Positions 51,561 to 62,413 of a stretch of 64,000 nucleotides of DNA are shown piece by piece. Source of the stretch: Acanthornis magna (lineage: Eukaryota; Chordata; Aves; Passeriformes; Acanthizidae); contig JAWUZG010001061.1 in NCBI GenBank assembly GCA_036785705.1, positions 1-64,000 on the forward strand, given 5' to 3'. A program made the translations under genes and the position numbers. Within the stretch, counting starts at the first letter, position 1; each line of letters begins with the position of its first letter. A model generated the notes under the pieces. That model was not told the DNA's origin and made no database searches. It worked only from the letters and a program-made list of their open reading frames with translations.

Positions 51561-52495
51561 CCTGTGAGTGCCTGTGAGCTCAGAAGTCTATGGAGGCTTA
51601 AGACAGCTGTGATGAAATGGGATGTCAGCAGGGGGGCATGTAATGAAATTTGATCTCCCAGCTTGTGGTGGTGCATTCCTCTCTCCTCCCCTTTTTGAGC
51701 CCCACCATGATCTGAGAAATGCTCCTTAGGCATCGGCCTTGAGGAACTGCAGCTTGGCTGAGCAGCTCTTGAGCTTATGAGAAACACTGTGTGCTCCCAG
51801 GAAGTGCTGCTGTCTAACGTGGTCCTGTTTTGTTTTTTTTTATCGTAACAGCCTTGGAAAAAAACAGCCTTGTTTTTGCCTGAATGGTAAACATTGCGTG
51901 CCAGTGTGCGTGTCCTCTCCGGAATGTGGCAGAGGGGCTGCTCTCCTGGATTCTGAAGTAGTTTAGAAGTGCAAGGAAGTTCTGCCTGTAAGTAAAATTA
52001 CTATTGAGAGATGGTAAATCCTGTGGGGGTCCTTTTCTGAGGTGTTGGGCTTGAGTTCATTTCTATGTGAAGTCTTATTAACTTGAAATATGGTTAGGAT
52101 TAAATGCTGTTAAGTGTTGTTCCTCTGCTAGGTGGTTAACTTGAAGGTAGAAATTTAAATGTTGCTCAAATGGACGTACTGTTAAGTGAAGTGCTCTTGA
52201 GCCTTTCAAGCGTGTTCTTGTAATCCCGACACTTTCTCTCCTTTGGAGACACTCGCACACATACACAGACACAGACAGACAGACATAGGTAATTTTGGTT
52301 TAATTTCATTTTGGATTGATTGGATTTATTTTGTTTCATTTCCTCGCTGTGCCTTAAGCATGGTGTAGGTAGTAGAGTGGAGCTTGGCAAGGAAGCTTGT
52401 CCTGCTGTGGCTTTGCTATGAAATCTTTCTTTCCCGATAGCTTTCCTATGATTCTTTGAGTGATGTGCAAGTGCCTGTGCCATCACATCTCTTTA
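51561..52495 (+). repeat. Beta segment in M15: diverged paralogue of phase 1078-2380
   Basis: Aligns by eye along the central spacer of the unit but with many substitutions, far more than between ordinary monomers. Matching landmarks include GAGAAACACTGTGTGCTCCC, the T-rich run, GGATTCTGAAGTAGTTTAG, AAGTGCTCTTGAGCCTTTC, the GACA tract and GCCTTAAGCATGG. About 365 bp matching M1 1405-1770, including the CpG patch, are missing. Entry is at GATGTCCCCATGGAGGC (51544-51560). No gene is recognised in it. Confidence 0.88.
52325..52330 (-). promoter_or_regulatory. Minus-strand AATAAA hexamer in beta segment
   Basis: TTTATT on the + strand reads AATAAA on the - strand. The standard unit lacks it at this place (GACTCTGGATTTTTG instead of GGATTTATTTTG). 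A chance occurrence in AT-rich sequence is likely. Confidence 0.12.
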
Positions 52496-54310
52496 GTGAG
52501 TGAGTGAAGCTTGGCAAGGAAGCTTGTCCTGCTGTGGCTTTTCCATGAAATCTTTCTTTCCCGATAGCTTTCCTATGATTCTTGGAGTGATGTAAAAGTG
52601 CCTGTGCCATCACATCTCTTTAGCAGCGTGGAGCCACCTGGGATGTCAGCACCGAGGTGCTGGGAGTGAGTGCCTGTGACACCAGGGCTTCTGAGCAGCG
52701 TGCGGACTCCTGGCGTGTTCCTATGGCTGTCCTGGGACAGCCTGTGAGCTCAGTGTTCTTTTGAAAGCTGGATAGCTCTGGCGTGTCCCCAGGGAGTTCC
52801 TGTGCCAAGATGTGACCTGCTGGCTCTTTGGCAGCCTGGAGATGGCTGGAGTGTGCCCAGGGGGCAAGTGTGAGTGTCAGGGACTTGCCAGCTCTTGAGG
52901 AGGATGGAGGGTGCAGGGATGTCCCCATGGAGGCCCTGTGAGTGGCCGTGAGCTGGCGGCACCTTAGCAGCGTGAGACTCGTGGGCTGTCAGTCCTGAGA
53001 GCCTGTTGAAGGCCGTGATGTGCGTGCAGAGAGGTTTGTCAAATGGGAGAGTCGTGGCATGTCCCTATGGAGCCGCTGGGGTTGTGTGTGCCCTCAGTGT
53101 TCTTGAGGAGCCTCGAGAGCCCTGGGATGGCCCCGTGGAAGCGCAGGGAGTGCCTGTGCCATAGCAGCGGTGCCTGATGAGATCAAAGGGCCCTGGGATG
53201 TCAGCTTGGAATGGCTGTGAGTGCCTGAGAGCACACGTCTGTCTCTCATGGCCGGAGAGCTGTGGCAGGTGCCCATGGTAGGTGTGTGAGTGCAGGTGAG
53301 CTCAGGGCTCTGCAGAAGGCTGTAGGCCTGTGGGCTGTGAGGCTGGAAGGCCTGGGAGTGCTTTGGAGCTGAGTGCTCTGTAGCAGTCGGGAGCCACCTG
53401 GGAGGTTGTAGCAGGATGCTTTGGGCCGGCTGCTTTGCCTTGGAACGTGGTGCAGGCACTTGGAGCATGTGCTATTTGCAAATGTCTCCAGGTGTCTTTC
53501 AGAGGGCCAGCGTGTGTTGTTTTGGCCTTGAATTCTGCTGAAAGTCCTTCTGGCAAGGAAGCCTGCATGAAGGTGCTGCTAATGAGGCAAAGATTTGGCA
53601 GCTGAGCTGCTGCCAGGAGTTGCAGGCGTCTGCCTGACAGTCAGTCCCTTGAGAGTGTCAATGTGCAGTCAGTCCCCTTTCCTAGGGGAGGTTTTTCTAG
53701 CGTGTTCCTCCTTGGAGTGTGTGAGGGCTCGTGCTGGGGAAGTGGACAGCAAGCAAGGGCACTCTTGGTGGTGAAGGGAGAGAGAGCTGCCCAGGAGTGT
53801 TGGTGTGGTGAGTTACATGGAGCTCTACTTGGGAATTGGGTTTTTTTGCTTGCTGTAAGATAGGACTGCTTTCCTATTGTTTTCATAGAGTGCACTCCAT
53901 TGTACTCTGTGTAGGCTCCCAGGAGTAGGTTTAGCTTTTCTATGGAGTGGTCAGTAATTGGGATTGAGTTGTCTGTGTCGAATCATTTGTGTTAGGGAAG
54001 AGCTGCTTTTCTAGGAATAGATCAGATGGGCCATTTGTAAGTGCTGCGGGACAGAGTTACTTAAAGCACTGGCTTGAAGTGTGAGGCTGGGATTGGATGC
54101 AGCCGCCGCCAAGGCTCCTGTGTCTGAGAAGGAGTTGAGAAAGCCAAGGGCTGCTCTCTGGCCCTCGTGACTCAGTGGCCAGGCTGCTCTGGGAGGCTTT
54201 GTGTGAATCTGCCAGCACAGCAGCGACAGATGTCCCCGAGGAGCTTGTGTGAGTGCAGGTGAGATCAGAGCTCTTGAGCAGCCTGGAGAGCCTGGGGATG
54301 TGGCCACGGA

Positions 54311-54580
54311 GCCGCCAGGATATCTGGTGACCTCGGGGTTCCTATGAGCAGAGGGAGCACTAAGATGTGCCCATGGCACCTGTGTAAGTGCCTGTGGCTA
54401 AAGGGCTCTTTTGCAGCCTGGAGAGCCTGGGGATGTGGCCATGAAGCCGCCAGGATATCTGGTGACCTCGGGGTTCCTATGAGCAGAGGGAGCACTAAGA
54501 TGTGCCCATGGCACCTGTGTAAGTGCCTGTGGCTAAAGGGCTCTTTTGCAGCCTGGAGAGCCTTGGCATGTGGCCATGAA
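54311..54580 (+). repeat. 135 bp tandem duplication in M16
   Basis: GCCGCCAGGATATCTGG at 54311 and 54446, with the mosaic junction CCTGGGGATGTGGCCATGAAGCC as in M7. Confidence 0.95.
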
Positions 54581-56069
54581 GCCACAGTGCGTGTCTGTGA
54601 CATCAGAGCGCTTTGGCAGCATGGAAAGGCCTGGAATGGCTGCAGGGGCCAGAGGTGAGTGCCTGTGACATCAGAGCTGTCCAGCAGCAGCAGGGAGATG
54701 GAGGGAATGTCACAGGCCATGCCCTGTGAGTTGCTGTGACAGCGTGGCTCCTTAGCAGTGTGCAGATTGCCGGGATGTTACCCTGCAGGCCCTGGCATTG
54801 CCCTTGTTGTGTGTGTTGTTTAGGAAGATAGAGAGAGCCCTGGCATGTCCTGCTGGAAGGCCAGGGAGTGGCAGTTGCAAAAGAGCTCCTTAGCACTTAG
54901 AGACACGTGGGATGTCCCCATGGAGGCACTGTGAGAGCCCGTGACCTCAGAGGTCTTTGGAAGCTGAAAGAGCCCCGGGATGCCATGGGATGTGAGCATG
55001 GGGAGCCTGTGGGCAGGTGTGATGTCCCTGCTTGTGCTGGTGCATCCCCCCCTGCCCTTTTTTCAGGCTGCAGCATGATATGAGAAATGCTGCTGAGGCC
55101 TTGGCCTTGACGAAGGCAGCGGGGCTGAGGTGCTGTGGAGCTTCTGAGAAACGCTGTGTGCTGCCAGGAAGTGCTGTGTTCTAAGGTGCTCCTGCTTTTT
55201 TTGCCTGTTGAACAGACTTTGAAATTTGTTTTTGCCTGGATGGCATCACATTGGTGTTGTCCCGTGTTCAGGGAAAGCTGCCGATGAGAAGTGGGGCCAG
55301 GCTGAAGGCTTGTTGTGACTAAAGGCCATGCCTTGGTGCCCTGTAAGCAGGGGTGCCAAAGGAGGCCCTGGCAGCTGTGCTGGGCCGCAGCAGCGGTGAG
55401 CAGCAAAGTCCCTGTGCGTGGGGCCTCTGCCAGCCGGCAGCTGTCCCGTTTGCTGCACTCGGGGCATCCGCGAAGGAGCACGGCTCCTGGGCCCCTGATC
55501 CTGCTGCTCCCCGAGGCCTCAGGCTTTGGCCGCTGAGAAGATGGCAAGGCACGTGAAAGGAGTATTTCAGTAGCTTGGAGGGGAATTTTGCCTCGTAGAG
55601 CCTCTTTGTGTGCTTGTGGGAGTGCAGGTGTGCATGCGCTCTCTGCAATGTGGGAGAGGGGCTGCTCTGGTGGATTCAGAAGTGCTTTAGGTTTGTCCCT
55701 AAGTTAGGTCTCGAAGTTCCTGCAGTGCTATGGTAAGGGCTGTGTGGATCCTTTGCTGAGGTCTTGGGTTCCAGCTCAGTTCTAAGTGAAGCGTTGTGTA
55801 GTTGAAGTCCAGTTCAGTTGAAATGCTCTTAACTGCTGTTCCTGCCCTAAGCTGTTCATTTGAATTTGAGTTATCAAGTGAAGTGTTGCTCAAGCTGAAG
55901 TGCTCTTAAGGGAAGTGCTCTTGAGCCTTTGGGCCATGTTCTTCTTATCCTGACCCTTTCTCTTCTTTAGAGACACAGCCTCACGCACACGGACAGACAG
56001 ACAGAGATAATTTGGGTTTGATTTCATTTTGGATTGATTGACTCTGGATTTTTGTTTGTTGCTTTTCCT

Positions 56070-56228
56070 CGCTGTGCTTTGAGCATGGTATAAGTAGTAG
56101 ATTGAAGCTTGGCAAGGAAGCTTGTCCTGCTGTGGCTTTGCTATGAAATCTTTCTTTCCTAATAGCTTTCCCGTGATTCTCTTGAGTGATGTGCAAGTGC
56201 CTGTGCCATCACATCTCTTTGGTGAGTG
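56070..56228 (+). repeat. Diverged (beta-type) tail copy in M16
   Basis: Counterpart of the M15 tail copy, 5,100 bp downstream. It carries the same GCTTGGCAAGG, TTTGCTATG and CTAATAGC variants. Confidence 0.85.
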
Positions 56229-56660
56229 AGTGAAGCTTAGCAAGGAAGCTTGTCCTGCTGTGGCTTTTCCATGAAATCTTTCTTTCCCGATAGCTTTCCT
56301 ATGATTCTTGGAGTGATGTAAAAGTGCCTGTGCCATCACATCTCTTTAGCAGCGTGGAGCCACCTGGGATGTCAGCACCGAGGTGCTGGGAGTGAGTGCT
56401 TGTGACACCAGGGCTTCTGGGCAGCGTGTGGACTCCTGGCGTGTGCCTATGGCTGTCCTGGGACAGCCTGTGAGCTCAGTGCTCTTTTGAAAGCTGGATA
56501 GCTCTGGCGTGTCCCCAGGGAGTTCCTGTGCCAAGATGTGACCTCCTGGCTCTTTGGCAGCCTGGAGATGGCTGGAGTGTGCCCAGGGGGCAAGTGTGAG
56601 TGTCATGGACTTGCCAGCTCTTGAGGAGGATGGAGAGTGCAGAGATGTCCCCATGGAGGC

Positions 56661-57595
56661 CCTGTGAGTGCCTGTGAGCTCAGAAGTCTATGGAGGCTTA
56701 AGACAGCTGTGATGAAATGGGATGTCAGCAGGGGGGCATGTAATGAAATTTGATCTCCCAGCTTGTGGTGGTGCATTCCTCTCTCCTCCCCTTTTTGAGC
56801 CCCACCATGATCTGAGAAATGCTCCTTAGGCATCGGCCTTGAGGAACTGCAGCTTGGCTGAGCAGCTCTTGAGCTTATGAGAAACACTGTGTGCTCCCAG
56901 GAAGTGCTGCTGTCTAACGTGGTCCTGTTTTGTTTTTTTTTATCGTAACAGCCTTGGAAAAAAACAGCCTTGTTTTTGCCTGAATGGTAAACATTGCGTG
57001 CCAGTGTGCGTGTCCTCTCCGGAATGTGGCAGAGGGGCTGCTCTCCTGGATTCTGAAGTAGTTTAGAAGTGCAAGGAAGTTCTGCCTGTAAGTAAAATTA
57101 CTATTGAGAGATGGTAAATCCTGTGGGGGTCCTTTTCTGAGGTGTTGGGCTTGAGTTCATTTCTATGTGAAGTCTTATTAACTTGAAATATGGTTAGGAT
57201 TAAATGCTGTTAAGTGTTGTTCCTCTGCTAGGTGGTTAATTTGAAGGTAGAAATTTAAATGTTGCTCAAATGGACGTACTGTTAAGTGAAGTGCTCTTGA
57301 GCCTTTCAAGCGTGTTCTTGTAATCCCGACACTTTCTCTCCTTTGGAGACACTCGCACACATACACAGACACAGACAGACAGACATAGGTAATTTTGGTT
57401 TAATTTCATTTTGGATTGATTGGATTTATTTTGTTTCATTTCCTCGCTGTGCCTTAAGCATGGTGTAGGTAGTAGAGTGGAGCTTGGCAAGGAAGCTTGT
57501 CCTGCTGTGGCTTTGCTATGAAATCTTTCTTTCCCGATAGCTTTCCTATGATTCTTTGAGTGATGTGCAAGTGCCTGTGCCATCACATCTCTTTA
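56661..57595 (+). repeat. Beta segment in M16
   Basis: By eye identical to the M15 beta segment except for one base (C at 52140, T at 57240). The beta paralogue is therefore old relative to the standard unit, but this pair of copies is recent. Confidence 0.88.
57425..57430 (-). promoter_or_regulatory. Minus-strand AATAAA hexamer in second beta segment
   Basis: Same motif as in the M15 beta segment. No other processing signal is visible around it. Confidence 0.12.
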
Positions 57596-58815
57596 GTGAG
57601 TGAGTGAAGCTTGGCAAGGAAGCTTGTCCTGCTGTGGCTTTTCCATGAAATCTTTCTTTCCCGATAGCTTTCCTATGATTCTTGGAGTGATGTAAAAGTG
57701 CCTGTGCCATCACATCTCTTTAGCAGCGTGGAGCCACCTGGGATGTCAGCACCGAGGTGCTGGGAGTGAGTGCCTGTGACACCAGGGCTTCTGGGCAGCG
57801 TGCGGACTGCTGGCGTGTGCCTATGGCTGTCCTGGGACAGCCTGTGAGCTCAGTGTTCTTTTGAAAGCTGGATAGCTCTGGCGTGTCCCCAGGGAGTTCC
57901 TGTGCCAAGATGTGACCTGCTGGCTCTTTGGCAGCCTGGAGATGGCTGGAGTGTGCCCAGGGGGCAAGTGTGAGTGTCAGGGACTTGCCAGCTCTTGAGG
58001 AGGATGGAGGGTGCAGGGATGTCCCCATGGAGGCCCTGTGAGTGGCCGTGAGCTGGCGGCACCTTAGCAGCGTGAGACTCGTGGGCTGTCAGCTCTGAGA
58101 GCCTGTTGAAGGCCGTGATGTGCGTGCAGAGAGGTTTGTCAAATGGGAGAGTCGTGGCATGTCCCTATGGAGCCGCTGGGGTTGTGTGTGCCCTCAGTGT
58201 TCTTGAGGAGCCTCGAGAGCCCTGGGATGGCCCCGTGGAAGCGCAGGGAGTGCCTGTGCCATAGCAGCGGTGCCTGATGAGATCAAAGGGCCCTGGGATG
58301 TCAGCTTGGAATGGCTGTGAGTGCCTGAGAGCACACGTCTGTCTCTCATGGCCGGAGAGCTGTGGCAGGTGCCCATGGTAGGTGTGTGAGTGCAGGTGAG
58401 CTCAGGGCTCTGCAGAAGGCTGTAGGCCTGTGGGCTGTGAGGCTGGAAGGCCTGGGAGTGCTTTGGAGCTGAGTGCTCTGAAGCAGTCGGGAGCCGCCTG
58501 GGAGGTTGTAGCAGGATGCTTTGGGCCAGCTGCTTTGCCTTGGAACGTGGTGCAGGCACTTGGAGCATGTGCTATTTGCAAATGTCTCCAGGTGTCTTTC
58601 AGAGGGCCAGCGTGTGTTGTTTTGGCCTTGAATTCTGCTGAAAGTCCTTCTGGCAAGGAAGCCTGCATGAAGGTGCTGCTAGTGAGGCAAAGATTTGGCA
58701 GCTGAGCTGCTGCCGGGAGTTGCAGGCGTCTGCCTGACAGTCAGTCCCTTGAGAGTGTCAATGTGCAGTCAGTCCCCTTTCCTAGGGGAGGTTTTTCTAG
58801 CGTGTTCCTCCTTGG

Positions 58816-61800
58816 AGTGTGTGAGGGCTCGTGCTGGGGAAGTGGACAGCAAGCAAGGGCACTCTTGGTGGTGAAGGGAGAGAGAGCTGCCCAGGAGTGT
58901 TGGTGTGGTGAGTTACATGGAGCTCTACTTGGGAATTGGGTTTTTTTGCTTGCTGTAAGATAGGACTGCTTTCCTATTGTTTTCATAGAGTGCACTCCAT
59001 TGTACTCTGTGTAGGCTCCCAGGAGTAGGTTTAGCTTTTCTATGGAGTGGTCAGTAATTGGGATTGAGTTGTCTGTGTCGAATCATTTGTGTTAGGGAAG
59101 AGCTGCTTTTCTAGGAATAGATCAGATGGGCCATTTGTAAGTGCTGCGGGACAGAGTTACTTAAAGCACTGGCTTTAAGTGTGAGGCTGGGATTGGATGC
59201 AGCCGCCGCCAAGGCTCCTGTGTCTGAGAAGGAGTTGAGAAAGCCAAGGGCTGCTCTCTGGCCCTCGTGACTCAGTGGCCAGGCTGCTCTGGGAGGCTTT
59301 GTGTGAATCTGCCAGCACAGCAGCGACAGATGTCCCCGAGGAGCTTGTGTGAGTGCAGGTGAGATCAGAGCTCTTGAGCAGCCTGGAGAGCCTGGGGATG
59401 TGGCCACGGAGCCGCCAGGATATCTGGTGACCTCGGGGTTCCTATGAGCAGAGGGAGCACTAAGATGTGCCCATGGCACCTGTGTAAGTGCCTGTGGCTA
59501 AAGGGCTCTTTTGCAGCCTGGAGAGCCTGGGGATGTGGCCATGAAGCCGCCAGGATATCTGGTGACCTCGGGGTTCCTATGAGCAGAGGGAGCACTAAGA
59601 TGTGCCCATGGCACCTGTGTAAGTGCCTGTGGCTAAAGGGCTCTTTTGCAGCCTGGAGAGCCTTGGCATGTGGCCATGAAGCCACAGTGCGTGTCTGTGA
59701 CATCAGAGCGCTTTGGCAGCATGGAAAGGCCTGGAATGGCTGCAGGGGCCAGAGGTGAGTGCCTGTGACATCAGAGCTGTCCAGCAGCAGCAGGGAGACG
59801 GAGGGAATGTCACAGGCCATGCCCTGTGAGTTGCTGTGACAGCGTGGCTCCTTAGCAGTGTGCAGATTGCCGGGATGTTACCCTGCAGGCCCTGGCATTG
59901 CCCTTGTTGTGTGTGTTGTTTAGGAAGATAGAGAGAGCCCTGGCATGTCCCCCTGGAAGGCCAGGGAGTGGCAGTTGCAAAAGAGCTCCTTAGCACTTAG
60001 AGACACGTGGGATGTCCCCATGGAGGCACTGTGAGTGCCCGTGACCTCAGAGGTCTTTGGAAGCTGAGAGAGCCCCGGGATGCCATGGGATGTGAGCATG
60101 GGGAGCCTGTGGGCAGGTGTGATGTCCCTGCTTGTGCTGGTGCATCCCCCCCTGCCCTTTCTTCAGGCTGCAGCATGATATGAGAAATGCTGCTGAGGCC
60201 TTGGCCTTGACGAATGCAGCGGGGCTGAGGTGCTGTGGAGCTTCTGAGAAACGCTGTGTGCTGCCAGGAAGTGCTGTGTTCTAAGGTGCTCCTGCTTTTT
60301 TTGCCTGTTGAACAGACTTTGAAATTTGTTTTTGCCTGGATGGCATCACATTGGTGTTGTCCCGTGTTCAGGGAAAGCTGCCGATGAGAAGTGGGGCCAG
60401 GCTGAAGGCTTGTTGTGACTAAAGGCCATGCCTTGGGGCCCTGTAAGCAGGGGTGCCAAAGGAGGCCCTGGCAGCTGTGCTGGGCCGCAGCAGCGGTGAG
60501 CAGCAAAGTCCCTGTGCGTGGGGCCTCTGTCAGCCGGCAGCTGTCCCGTTTGCTGCACTCGGGGGATCCGCGAAGGAGCACGGCTCCTGGGCCCCTGATC
60601 CTGCTGCTCCCCGAGGCCTCAGGCTTTGGCCGCTGAGAAGATGGCAAGGCACGTGAAAGGAGTATTTCAGTAGCTTGGAGGGGAATTTTGCCTCGTAGAG
60701 CCTCTTTGTGTGCTTGTGGGAGTGCAGGTGTGCATGCGCTCTCTGCAATGTGGGAGAGGGGCTGCTCTGGTGGATTCAGAAGTGCTTTAGGTTTGTCCCT
60801 AAGTTAGGTCTCAAAGTTCCTGCAGTGCTATGGTAAGGGCTGTGTGGATCCTTTGCTGAGGTCTTGGGTTCCAGCTCAGTTCTAAGTGAAGCGTTGTGTA
60901 GTTGAAGTCCAGTTCAGTTGAAATGCTCTTAACTGCTGTTCCTGCCCTAAGCTGTTCATTTGAATTTGAGTTATTTAGTGAAGTGTTGCTCAAGCTGAAG
61001 TGCTCCTAAAGGAAGTGCTCTTGAGCCTTTGGGCCATGTTCTTCTTATCCTGACCCTTTCTCTTCTTTAGAGACACAGCCTCACGCACACGGACAGACAG
61101 ACAGAGATAATTTGGGTTTCATTTCATTTTGGATTGATTGACTCTGGATTTTTGTTTGTTGCTTTTCCTCACTGTGCTTTAAGCATGGTATAAGTAGTAG
61201 AGTGAAGCTTAGCAAGGAAGCTTGTCCTGCTGTGGCTTTTCCATGAAATCTTTCTTTCCCGATAGCTTTCCTATGATTCTTGGAGTGATGTAAAAGTGCC
61301 TGTGCCATCACATCTCTTTAGCAGCGTGGAGCCACCTGGGATGTCAGCACCGAGGTGCTGGGAGTGAGTGCTTGTGACACCAGGGCTTCTGGGCAGCGTG
61401 TGGACTCCTGGCGTGTGCCTATGGCTGTCCTGGGACAGCCTGTGAGCTCAGTGCTCTTTTGAAAGCTGGATAGCTCTGGCGTGTCTCCAGGGAGTTCCTG
61501 TGACAAGATGTGGCCTCGTGGCTCTTTGGCAGCCTGGAGATGGCTGGAGTGTGCCCAGGGGGCAAGTGTGAGTGTCATGGACTTGCCCGCTCTTGAGGAG
61601 GATGGAGGGTGCAGGGATGTCCCCATGGAGGCCCTGTGAGTGGCCGTGAGCTGGCGGCACCTTAGCAGCGTGAGACTCGTGGGCTGTCAGCCCTGAGAGC
61701 CTGTTGAAGGCCGTGATGTGCGTGCAGAGAGGTTTGTCAAATGGGAGAGTCGTGGCATGTCCCTATGGAGCCGCTGGGGTTGTGTGTGCCCTCAGTGTTC

Positions 61801-62413
61801 TTGAGGAGCCTCGAGAGCCCTGGGATGGCCCCGTGGAAGCGCAGGGAGTGCCTGTGCCATAGCAGCGGTGCCTGATGAGATCAAAGGGCCCTGGGATGTC
61901 AGCTTGGAATGGCTGTGAGTGCCTGAGAGCACACGTCTGTCTCTCATGGCCGGAGAGCTGTGGCAGGTGCCCATGGTAGGTGTGTGAGTGCAGGTGAGCT
62001 CAGGGCTCTGCAGAAGGCTGTAGGCCTGTGGGCTGTGAGGCTGGAAGGCCTGGGAGTGCTTTGGAGCTGAGTGCTCTGAAGCAGTCGGGAGCCGCCTGGG
62101 AGGTTGTAGCAGGATGCTTTGGGCCAGCTGCTTTGCCTTGGAACGTGGTGCAGGCACTTGGAGCATGTGCTATTTGCAAATGTCTCCAGGTGTCTTTCAG
62201 AGGGCCAGCGTGTGTTGTTTTGGCCTTGAATTCTGCTGAAAGTCCTTCTGGCAAGGAAGCCTGCATGAAGGTGCTGCTAGTGAGGCAAAGATTTGGCAGC
62301 TGAGCTGCTGCCGGGAGTTGCAGGCGTCTGCCTGACAGTCAGTCCCTTGAGAGTGTCAATGTGCAGTCAGTCCCCTTTCCTAGGGGAGGTTTTTCTAGCG
62401 TGTTCCTCCTTGG
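58816..62413 (+). repeat. Monomer M17, duplicated form (3,598 bp), type A-like 3' half
   Basis: Has the 135 bp duplication but no beta insertion. From about 60960 it matches types M4 and M7: TTATTTAGTG, GGGTTTCATTTC, and GTGACAAGATGTGGCCTCGTGG split across 61500-61521. GTGTCATGGACTTG near 61571 matches M15 and M16. It therefore looks like a recombinant between long-form and type A units. Confidence 0.95.
59411..59680 (+). repeat. 135 bp tandem duplication in M17
   Basis: GCCGCCAGGATATCTGG at 59411 and 59546, mosaic junction form. Confidence 0.95.

Larger units (their letters stand above)
48616..53715 (+). repeat. Monomer M15, long form (5,100 bp)
   Basis: A standard unit with the 135 bp block 1 duplication plus 1,502 bp extra. 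The extra consists of a diverged tail copy (about 50970-51128), an additional copy of the start of block 2, and the beta segment. It shares GATCTCCCTG near 49921 with M4. Confidence 0.95.
53716..58815 (+). repeat. Monomer M16, long form (5,100 bp)
   Basis: Same length and layout as M15, offset exactly 5,100 bp. It differs by scattered changes, including GAAGGCAGC near 55110 (as M1-M3), CCTTGGTGCCC near 55332, TAGATTGAAGC near 56098 and CTCTGAAGCAGTCGGG near 58476. The last is shared with M17. Confidence 0.95.

Noticed and set aside
51561..52495. Beta segment as an inserted transposon
   Set aside because: It aligns collinearly with the unit itself, has no terminal repeats or target-site duplication, and enters through a motif internal to the unit.
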